DNA of 13,089 bases. Origin: Bacteroidota bacterium. GTDB lineage: Bacteria > Bacteroidota > Bacteroidia > Chitinophagales > Chitinophagaceae. The translations under genes and the position numbers were made by a program. The notes under the pieces were generated by a model, which saw nothing but the letters and a program-made list of their open reading frames with translations, was not told where the DNA came from and ran no database searches. Positions 7,151 to 13,089 of the stretch are shown in pieces (position 1 is the stretch's first letter; each line of letters begins with the position of its first letter). Where the stretch lies: positions 1 through 13,089 of the forward strand of contig CANGUS010000027.1 in the NCBI GenBank assembly GCA_947457085.1, read 5' to 3'.

Positions 7151-8011
7151 ATGAAAATTAAACTTTTAGGAGCTTTATTGTTACTCGTATGGTTGGTTAA
7201 TTCGTGCAATATGATTAATCCAACGGAAGGGGTTCCAACATATATTCAAATAGATAGTGTCCAAGTAAATCCTACCGATTTAGCAAAACATGGTTCGGTT
7301 AATCACAAAATAACAGATGTTTGGGTTTATTATCAAAGACAACTATTAGGCGCATTTGAATTGCCAGCAAAAATACCGGTATTAGCTACAGGCAAAGGTC
7401 AATTACAGGTTGTAGCTGGCATTTGGGACAATGGATTGTCTGGCACAAGGGCAAAGTATCCTTTTTATACAGTAGATACATTTACCTTTAATGCAAATCC
7501 TACCAATACCATTAAACACATTCCTAAATTTAATTATCGGACAACAGAGGATGTAATTACGTATTTTATAGAAAATTTTGAACAGGGAAATACTTTTGTA
7601 AGGCGATTTGGCGATTCTTCTTTTGCCAGGACCAAAGACCCTACTGAAGTTTTTGAAGACGAGTGGTCTGGTAAAATAGATTTACATGACACTATAAATT
7701 ATGTTGAAATTATCACTTCCAAAGAGTTTTTTTTACCTATTAATAGAGAAGCATACTTGGAATTAAATTATAAAAGTGATGTTGACTTTACGGTGAGAAC
7801 CGAAATTTATCAATTAGGTAATTATTATAATTTTGACATCATTGGTTTAAAAGCTAAACAAGAGTGGACCAAAGTATATTTAAATCTAGCTGGTTTTTCT
7901 GCGACCTATCAAGGAGGGAAATCAAAATATGTGATTCAAGCACTATTACCTACAAATAAATCCTCCGCGAAAGTTTTAATTGATAATTTTAAAATAATTT
8001 ATTTTAATTAG
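7151..8011 (+). CDS. Lipoprotein with probable C-terminal jelly-roll (carbohydrate-binding-like) domain
   Basis: This is a 286-residue lipoprotein that I do not recognise as a named family. Choosing the ATG at 7151 gives a clean type II signal peptide with lipobox L-V-N-S-C and lipidation at Cys19; the longer reading from 7100 would bury this behind 17 charged residues. After the signal comes an all-beta domain (about 30-125, with 'VWVYYQRQLLGAFELPAKIP'), then a segment with 'ENFEQGN' that opens many glycan-binding jelly-rolls. A second beta domain runs to the end: A-Y-L-E-L-N-Y-K, 'EWTKVYLNLAGF' and the closing strand VLIDNFKI. This pattern is like family-6/galactose-binding-like modules. 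It starts 37 bases after the Gfo/Idh gene, and its TAG stop shares one base with the GTG start of the sugar transferase. I infer a glycan-associated surface or periplasmic role. Confidence 0.82.
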   Translation: MKIKLLGALLLLVWLVNSCNMINPTEGVPTYIQIDSVQVNPTDLAKHGSVNHKITDVWVYYQRQLLGAFELPAKIPVLATGKGQLQVVAGIWDNGLSGTRAKYPFYTVDTFTFNANPTNTIKHIPKFNYRTTEDVITYFIENFEQGNTFVRRFGDSSFARTKDPTEVFEDEWSGKIDLHDTINYVEIITSKEFFLPINREAYLELNYKSDVDFTVRTEIYQLGNYYNFDIIGLKAKQEWTKVYLNLAGFSATYQGGKSKYVIQALLPTNKSSAKVLIDNFKIIYFN

Positions 8012-9432
8012 TGCGAAAAGAAATAAAAATTGGAATATTATTTTATGTCATTGCAGATTATTTATCTGCAATGATTGGATGGATGTTGTTTTTATTTTAT
8101 AGAAAAGACGCCTATCAGTACCTATCTTTTCCTGCATTTATTTCGAATATAACTAACAGAGAAATTATATTTTCTTTTATAATCATTCCTGCATTTTGGC
8201 TTTGTTTACATTTATTTGCTGGATCCTATTTTAATCCTTATCGAAAATCAAGGTTGATAGAAATTTATAGAACCTTAATTGCCACTATCATTGGCACTAT
8301 CATTTTGTATTTTATTTTTGTAATCAACGATTTAACACAAAACACCAGTTACTTTTATAAAACACTCTTTTCCTTTTTTTTACTTCAATACATCACCACA
8401 TTAATAGGTAGAATTTTAGTATTGAACTTTGTAAAAAAGAAAATCAATCAAGGGCAATTTGGCTACAATACATTGATAATTGGAGGCAATCAAAAAGCAA
8501 TTGAAATATATAAAGACATTATTAGCAATGAAGTTAAGTTGGGTTATACATTCAAAGGTTTTGTGTATGCAGACTATTCAGGACAAAATGGGATGAGTCA
8601 CCATTTACCGAAATTAGGTAGCATTGAAGAGTTAGAAAAAATTATTGATGCACACCAAATTGAAGAAGTCATCATAGCGGTTGATACCTCTGAACATAAT
8701 AAACTAGAACAAATTTTAGCGCAACTTTCTCATCGACAAGTAATTATAAAAATAACTCCCGATTCGTATGATATCATTTCAGGATCTGTTAAAACAAGCA
8801 ATGTTTTTGCAGCTGTATTAATTGAAATTTATCCAGAATTGATGCCCGATTGGCAAAGAGTTATTAAAAGAGCATTGGATATTATTTCTTCATTTTTAGT
8901 TTTAATCATTTTTAGCCCATTATATTTATTTGCGGCTATTAAAGTAAAATTATCTTCAGCAGGGCCTATTTTTTATAAACAAAGTAGAATCGGACTTTAT
9001 GGCAAGCCATTCTGGATTTATAAATTTCGCTCTATGAAAATAAATGCAGAAGAAAACGGACCTGCTTTATCAAGCGAAAACGATCCTCGAATTACCAAAT
9101 GGGGACGCATCATGCGAAAATGGCGCATTGATGAGTTACCTCAATTTTACAATATCATTAAAGGCGACATGTCTTTAGTAGGCCCTAGGCCAGAACGAAA
9201 ACATTTTATTGATATCATCTCAGAAACCAATCCTCATTATCGATTTTTACATAAAGTAAAGCCAGGACTTTCCTCATGGGGAATGGTCAAATTTGGTTAT
9301 GCCGAAAATACATCAGAAATGATTGAACGGATGAAATATGATTTATTGTATATCAAAAACTGTTCATTGGTTTTAGATTTCAAAATCATGATTTATACAA
9401 TTATAGTTATCTTGCAAGGCAGAGGAAAATAA
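8011..9432 (+). CDS. Polyprenyl-phosphate sugar-1-phosphate transferase (WbaP-like glycan initiation enzyme)
   Basis: This integral inner-membrane enzyme moves a sugar-1-phosphate from a nucleotide sugar onto undecaprenyl phosphate, the first step of many surface glycans. Of 473 residues, about 1-140 hold four hydrophobic segments (near 8-28, 48-70, 86-106, 114-136), about 150-255 a Rossmann-like CoA_binding_3 domain ('YNTLIIGGNQKAIEIYKDI'), and about 286-470 the bacterial sugar transferase domain. That domain begins with K-R-A-L-D-I-I-S and a re-entrant hydrophobic helix, then 'YKQSRIGLYGKPFWIYKFRS', the catalytic pair D374-E375 in R-I-D-E-L-P-Q, 'KGDMSLVGPRPE', and V-K-P-G-L-S-S-W-G. The GTG start shares its G with the preceding TAG stop, indicating translational coupling; the next in-frame ATG would delete the first membrane segment. 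The sugar is unknown. No flippase, polymerase or glycosyltransferase genes are adjacent. Confidence 0.93.
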   Translation: MRKEIKIGILFYVIADYLSAMIGWMLFLFYRKDAYQYLSFPAFISNITNREIIFSFIIIPAFWLCLHLFAGSYFNPYRKSRLIEIYRTLIATIIGTIILYFIFVINDLTQNTSYFYKTLFSFFLLQYITTLIGRILVLNFVKKKINQGQFGYNTLIIGGNQKAIEIYKDIISNEVKLGYTFKGFVYADYSGQNGMSHHLPKLGSIEELEKIIDAHQIEEVIIAVDTSEHNKLEQILAQLSHRQVIIKITPDSYDIISGSVKTSNVFAAVLIEIYPELMPDWQRVIKRALDIISSFLVLIIFSPLYLFAAIKVKLSSAGPIFYKQSRIGLYGKPFWIYKFRSMKINAEENGPALSSENDPRITKWGRIMRKWRIDELPQFYNIIKGDMSLVGPRPERKHFIDIISETNPHYRFLHKVKPGLSSWGMVKFGYAENTSEMIERMKYDLLYIKNCSLVLDFKIMIYTIIVILQGRGK

Positions 9433-9485
9433 TCAGCTATCCAATAGTGATTATTAATTAATATCCTTTGATAAAAAATAAATTC

Positions 9486-12400
9486 ATGAAACAAATTATT
9501 CTATTGATATTAATAATTGCATCTATTAATGTCAATGCTCAAAAAAAATATTTTCAACAAGAGGTTGATTTTAAAATAGACGTAACCCTTGATGATGAAA
9601 ACCACATCTTAAGGGGAAAAGAAACAATTCATTATAAAAATAATTCGAATGATACCTTGCGTTTTATTTTATTTCACCTATGGGCAAATGCCTACAAAGA
9701 TGACAAAAGCACATATACTGAACATGAGGTAGAAAATAGAGATACCAAATTTTATTATAGCAAAGAAGAACAACGTGGATTTATAGATTCACTTGAATTT
9801 AAAGTGGATAATGAAAATGTGAACATCAGTAATTTTAATAATTTAGAAGATGTTATTTTAGTAGAATTAAATTATCCATTATTACCCAATCAACAAATAG
9901 AAATCAACACCCCATTCAGGCTAGTGATTCCCGAAGTATTTTCTCGTTTAGGGCATAATGATCAAGACTATCAAATATCACAATGGTATCCAAAACCGGC
10001 AGTATATGACACTAAAGGGTGGCACCCGATGCCTTATTTAGATCAAGGTGAATTCTACAGCGAATTTGGTCATTTTGATGTAAACATTACCTTACCCAAA
10101 AACTATATTGTTGCGGCTACGGGCGTGTTAGAAAATGACAACGAAAAACAATTTTTAACCCAAATAAAAAATGATACCAATAGCCGAAATTTGGTGAGTG
10201 CTAAAGAATATAAAACACTTCATTTTGCACAAGATAAAGTGCATGATTTTGCATGGTTTGCAAGCAAAGAATATTGTATTGAGGAAACAGCTGTTACATT
10301 AAATAATGGACATACTGTGCAATGCACAAGCTATTATAAACCAAAAAATAAAAAGAAATACGAAGGGAGTTCTAAAATCATCGCTCAAACCATTACTTAT
10401 TATTCAAGCTTAGTCGGTAACTATCCTTATGATTATGCTAGCATTGTAGATGGAAAATTATTAGCCGGTGGTGGTATGGAATATCCTATGGTAACCGTTA
10501 TTGGAAATGTGAATGATAAAGCAGAATTGCAAACAGTAATTGTACACGAAGTTGGTCATAATTGGTTTCAAGGAATTTTAGGTAGTAACGAACGCGATCA
10601 TGCTTGGATGGATGAAGGCATGAATTCTTTTTATGAAAAAAAGGTAGATAAAATTATAGATAGCTTAAATGCTGAAAAAAAAGAAGGCAATATTCAAAAA
10701 TTATCGAAAGAATTAAATGGCAATTTCATATACCAAATTTCTGCTAAACAAGAAGAAGATCAGATAATCAATTCTCCCGCTGCATCATTTACAAGTATCA
10801 ATTATGGAGGGAGTGTGTATTACAAAACCGCCGCTTTATTCGCTTATTTAGAAAGTTATTTAGGCACAGAAATTTTCAACAAAGCAATGCAACAATATTA
10901 TGAAACTTGGAAACATAAACATCCTTATCCCGAAGATTTTAAATCTATTATGGAAGCCGTTGCTGGAAAAAAACTAGATTGGTTTTTTGAAGATGGACTT
11001 AATTCAACCAAGAAAATGGATTATAAAATTAAGGTAAAAAAGAAGAAAAATCAATATGTCATATCTGCTACAAATAAAAAAGATTTTAAAGGTCCGATTC
11101 CTATAAATGCTATGATAAAAGACAGCATTGCTGAAACTCAATGGATTGAATATCCATACGAAAATACAGTTTCTTTTACAGACTATGATACAATTACTGC
11201 CTATAAAATTGACGGCAAAAAAATGCTGCCTGAATTAAACATTACCAATAATTTTTATGAAAAAAATAAACTATTCCCTCGATTCAAATGCAAACTACAA
11301 CTTGGAACTGAGTTTAGTGTAAGTGAAAAAAACAAATTGTTTATCCTCCCTGCATACGGATATAATTATTATGATAAAGCGATGTTAGGCATAGCGATTC
11401 ATAATTTAAAAATACCGAATAATGCGTTTCAATTTGCACTGGCTCCCACCTATTCTTTTGGTAGCAAATCCTTGGTTGGAAGTGGCGTAATTGGTTATTC
11501 TATTTATCCAAAAAATATTTTTCAAAAAATAATCATTGGGTTACAAGGTAATTCATACCATCATAAAAGAAGCAATTTAAATACATCAAAATATATTTTT
11601 GCAAGACACATAAAAATATCACCATCTGTATTGTTAGAATTTAAAAAACCAACATTAAGAAATCCAATTACAAAAACATTCTTGCTACAATATTTTAATA
11701 TTTCCAATCAAAATTTCAATTATACGCTAAATCCAATAGACAGTCTTTACAGATCAAATGTAGATCAGTATGAAACTGCTCATTATGCTTTGCTAGAATA
11801 TAAACACAACAACGAAAGAACTTTCAATCCTTTTGATTATGTGATCAAAGCAGAAGGCAATCACTCCTTTGCTAAATTAACCTTAACAACACACCTTAAA
11901 ATAAATTACAATGTAAAAAATAAAGCATTTTATGTACGAGCTTTTGCAGGTAAATTTTTTGATTTTAAAAACAATGCCAATCCATTTATGTTGCGAAACC
12001 AATATTTAAATACCACATTTACTGCGAATAATGATTATGCTTACAACGATGTTTATGTAGCGCGAGATGAACAAAAAGGTATATTGTCCAATCAAGTTTC
12101 CATGCGAGAAGGGGGTTTTAAAATAAAAACAAATTTATTATCCTCTCCTATTGGAGTAAGCAATAATTGGTTGACTACCGTAAATATGAGAACCGATTTG
12201 CCAATAAAATCTATGGTTAAGCTTCAATTATTTTTAGATATCGGTACCTATGCCGATGCAGGAATATTGAATCCCAGTGGAAGCAAAGCCATTTATGAAG
12301 GAGGTGCCGAATTGCATTTATTTAAAGATATTTTAATCATTTATGCGCCTTTTATTTTAAGTAAAGATTTAAAAGATTATGTAAAAAGCACTTATTCTAA

Positions 12401-12494
12401 AAATAGAATGCTGCAAACCATGAGCTTTTCGTTAGACCTCAATCGAATAAACTTCTTGCAATCACAAAAAGTGATGAATTTATTTACGCCTTAA
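9486..12494 (+). CDS. Secreted M1-family zinc metallopeptidase with C-terminal beta-barrel-like region
   Basis: This is a 1002-residue exported gluzincin of the aminopeptidase N (M1) family. The ATG at 9486 gives a Sec signal peptide (MKQIILLILIIASINVNAQ); the TTG at 9468 adds only six residues. The N-terminal beta domain spans about 20-235. The catalytic domain has the substrate-binding G-G-G-M-E332-Y-P motif (328-334), the zinc site H354-E-V-G-H358 with E377 in W-M-D-E-G 19 residues on, and a candidate transition-state tyrosine at 445/446 (V-Y-Y-K-T-A). From about 596 to the end the sequence changes to many alternating hydrophobic/polar strands with aromatic ends (for example 'LAPTYSFGSKSLVGSGVIGY'), which resemble an outer-membrane beta-barrel rather than the usual M1 helical C-terminal domain. 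I infer a peptidase tethered to the outer membrane. All zinc ligands are intact. Confidence 0.9.
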   Translation: MKQIILLILIIASINVNAQKKYFQQEVDFKIDVTLDDENHILRGKETIHYKNNSNDTLRFILFHLWANAYKDDKSTYTEHEVENRDTKFYYSKEEQRGFIDSLEFKVDNENVNISNFNNLEDVILVELNYPLLPNQQIEINTPFRLVIPEVFSRLGHNDQDYQISQWYPKPAVYDTKGWHPMPYLDQGEFYSEFGHFDVNITLPKNYIVAATGVLENDNEKQFLTQIKNDTNSRNLVSAKEYKTLHFAQDKVHDFAWFASKEYCIEETAVTLNNGHTVQCTSYYKPKNKKKYEGSSKIIAQTITYYSSLVGNYPYDYASIVDGKLLAGGGMEYPMVTVIGNVNDKAELQTVIVHEVGHNWFQGILGSNERDHAWMDEGMNSFYEKKVDKIIDSLNAEKKEGNIQKLSKELNGNFIYQISAKQEEDQIINSPAASFTSINYGGSVYYKTAALFAYLESYLGTEIFNKAMQQYYETWKHKHPYPEDFKSIMEAVAGKKLDWFFEDGLNSTKKMDYKIKVKKKKNQYVISATNKKDFKGPIPINAMIKDSIAETQWIEYPYENTVSFTDYDTITAYKIDGKKMLPELNITNNFYEKNKLFPRFKCKLQLGTEFSVSEKNKLFILPAYGYNYYDKAMLGIAIHNLKIPNNAFQFALAPTYSFGSKSLVGSGVIGYSIYPKNIFQKIIIGLQGNSYHHKRSNLNTSKYIFARHIKISPSVLLEFKKPTLRNPITKTFLLQYFNISNQNFNYTLNPIDSLYRSNVDQYETAHYALLEYKHNNERTFNPFDYVIKAEGNHSFAKLTLTTHLKINYNVKNKAFYVRAFAGKFFDFKNNANPFMLRNQYLNTTFTANNDYAYNDVYVARDEQKGILSNQVSMREGGFKIKTNLLSSPIGVSNNWLTTVNMRTDLPIKSMVKLQLFLDIGTYADAGILNPSGSKAIYEGGAELHLFKDILIIYAPFILSKDLKDYVKSTYSKNRMLQTMSFSLDLNRINFLQSQKVMNLFTP

Positions 12495-12505
12495 TGAAAA
12501 AAATC

Positions 12506-12536
12506 TTGGTATAAAACAAATTTAATTCTACATTTG
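12506..12536 (+). promoter_or_regulatory. Bacteroidota-type promoter of the tRNA-His gene
   Basis: TACATTTG at 12529-12536 is a full match to the Bacteroidota -7 element TAnnTTTG. A TTG at 12506-12508 lies 20 bases upstream as the -33 element. Transcription should begin a few bases downstream, giving a leader of roughly ten bases before the tRNA. This is the clearest promoter in the window. Confidence 0.75.
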
Positions 12537-12552
12537 CACCTCAATTCAAGAT

Positions 12553-12627
12553 GGACTTCGTAGCTCAGTTGGTTAGAGCATCAGTTTGTGGTTCTGAGGG
12601 TCGTGGGTTCGAGACCCATCGAGGTCC
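12553..12627 (+). tRNA. tRNA-His (anticodon GTG)
   Basis: The cloverleaf folds completely. The acceptor stem is GACTTCG (12554-12560) with CGAGGTC (12620-12626). The D stem is GCTC/GAGC, the anticodon stem is TCAGT (12581-12585) with TCTGA (12593-12597), and the T arm is GTGGG-TTCGAGA-CCCAT (12603-12619). The seven-base anticodon loop TTGTGGT places GTG at 12588-12590, which reads histidine codons. The extra G at 12553 facing the discriminator C at 12627 is the G-1:C73 pair that marks tRNA-His and is read by histidyl-tRNA synthetase, confirming identity. CCA is not encoded, as is usual in this phylum. The last pair of the anticodon stem is a T-T mismatch (12585/12593). The gene stands alone, with its own promoter and terminator. 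Confidence 0.97.
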
Positions 12628-12640
12628 CAAAAATTAACTA

Positions 12641-12671
12641 AAAAAAGCTCCGTTAATTCGGAGCTTTTTTT
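12641..12671 (+). terminator. Intrinsic terminator of the tRNA-His unit
   Basis: AGCTCCG (12646-12652) pairs perfectly with CGGAGCT (12659-12665) around a TTAATT loop, flanked by an A-run and a seven-base T-run. The stem can extend through the A/T runs. Because A and T runs flank both sides it could also act on the minus strand, but its place 14 bases after the tRNA makes it the tRNA terminator. Confidence 0.92.
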
Positions 12672-12763
12672 ATACCATTCATTCAGTATTATTAAATCGA
12701 TTTACATACTCTTTTATAAGAAGAACTCTTTTCATTTTGTAGCAAAAAAATTGGAATATATAA

Positions 12764-12793
12764 AAAAATGCCCCTAGAAGAAGGGGCATTTTT
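12764..12793 (-). terminator. icd: Intrinsic terminator of icd
   Basis: AAAAATGCCCC (12764-12774) pairs with GGGGCATTTTT (12783-12793) around an eight-base loop. Read on the minus strand it follows the icd stop by about 20 bases and ends in a run of at least seven T, so it terminates isocitrate dehydrogenase transcripts. Confidence 0.92.
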
Positions 12794-12812
12794 ATGTATT
12801 TTGAATGTTATT

Positions 12813-13089
12813 TTACAAATTTGCTATCACTTCATCAGCAAATTCGCTGGTATTTAAAAGTGTTGCGCCTTCCATTAAATTGTAAAAATCAACGGTTACT
12901 TTTTTAGTTTGAATCGCTTTCCCAACTGCATTGGTAATCAATTGAGCGGCTTCTTTCCAACCCATATACTCAAGCATCATAACACCACTCAATATAACCG
13001 ATGATGGATTCATGGTATTGGTGTTTGCAAAACGAGGTGCAGTACCATGTGTTGCTTCAAATACAGCATGACCGGTGTTGTAATTGATA
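12813..13089 (-). CDS. icd: Isocitrate dehydrogenase, C-terminal part (cut by window edge)
   Basis: The reading frame runs from the window edge to a TAA at 12813-12815, giving the last 91 residues of NADP-dependent isocitrate dehydrogenase, the citric-acid-cycle enzyme that makes 2-oxoglutarate and CO2. The fragment contains 'FEATHGTAPRFAN', which is the coenzyme-binding H-G-T-A-P segment, then 'MNPSSVILSGVMMLEYMGW', and near the end 'LMEGATLLNTSEFADEVIAN'. This matches the E. coli Icd C-terminus (HGTAPKYA, NPGSIILS, GAKLLKCSEFGDAIIENM) and not isopropylmalate dehydrogenase, which has H-G-S-A-P-D. Methionine codons inside this stretch are not starts, because homology continues upstream past them to the edge. 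The N-terminal part lies outside the window. Confidence 0.95.
   Translation of the reverse strand, partial: INYNTGHAVFEATHGTAPRFANTNTMNPSSVILSGVMMLEYMGWKEAAQLITNAVGKAIQTKKVTVDFYNLMEGATLLNTSEFADEVIANL

Noticed and set aside
9468..9485. TTG start adding six residues to the M1 peptidase
   Set aside because: The ATG at 9486 directly begins a typical signal peptide, and TTG starts are rare in these genomes.
12813..13013. A separate 66-residue gene starting at an internal Met
   Set aside because: Isocitrate dehydrogenase homology (H-G-T-A-P region) continues in frame upstream to the window edge, so this is the tail of a larger gene.

Overview
The window is an AT-rich stretch of a Bacteroidota chromosome. 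The evidence is a TonB-dependent receptor paired with a DUF4249 lipoprotein, several lipoprotein and Sec signal peptides, promoters resembling the Bacteroidota TTTG/TAnnTTTG pattern, A-rich leaders instead of Shine-Dalgarno sites, and a tRNA gene without an encoded CCA end. I cannot name a genus. Gene density is normal. I see no insertion sequence, phage gene or CRISPR array, and no abrupt change in base composition.

Layout. (1) Positions 1-211 lie downstream of the first gene and hold no gene. (2) 212-3321, minus strand: a TonB-dependent receptor followed by its DUF4249 surface lipoprotein, probably one outer-membrane uptake unit of unknown substrate. (3) 3541-5065, minus strand: a tight cluster of a small protein with a possible psi (HolD)/uracil-glycosylase-like fold, RdgB (house-cleaning ITP/XTP pyrophosphatase) and a hot-dog thioesterase. 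(4) 5138-6196, plus strand: IlvE, divergent from that cluster. (5) 6235-9432, plus strand: a run of three genes, namely a Gfo/Idh/MocA-family protein that has lost its catalytic signature residues, a lipoprotein ending in a probable jelly-roll domain, and a membrane polyprenyl-phosphate sugar-1-phosphate transferase. (6) 9486-12494, plus strand: a secreted M1 metallopeptidase with a long C-terminal region that looks like an outer-membrane beta-barrel. (7) 12506-12671: a self-contained tRNA-His unit with its own promoter and terminator. (8) 12764-13089, minus strand: the C-terminal end of isocitrate dehydrogenase with its own terminator, cut by the window edge.

How the genes fit together. Most of the window concerns the cell envelope: uptake (TonB/DUF4249), glycan initiation (the three-gene run) and surface proteolysis (M1). 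These are interleaved with core metabolism (IlvE, Icd) and nucleotide hygiene (RdgB). The most unusual points are the apparent pseudoenzyme of the Gfo/Idh family in front of a glycan-initiating transferase, the candidate psi-like protein next to rdgB, and the barrel-fused M1 peptidase. I found no clear-cut new defence or mobile system.
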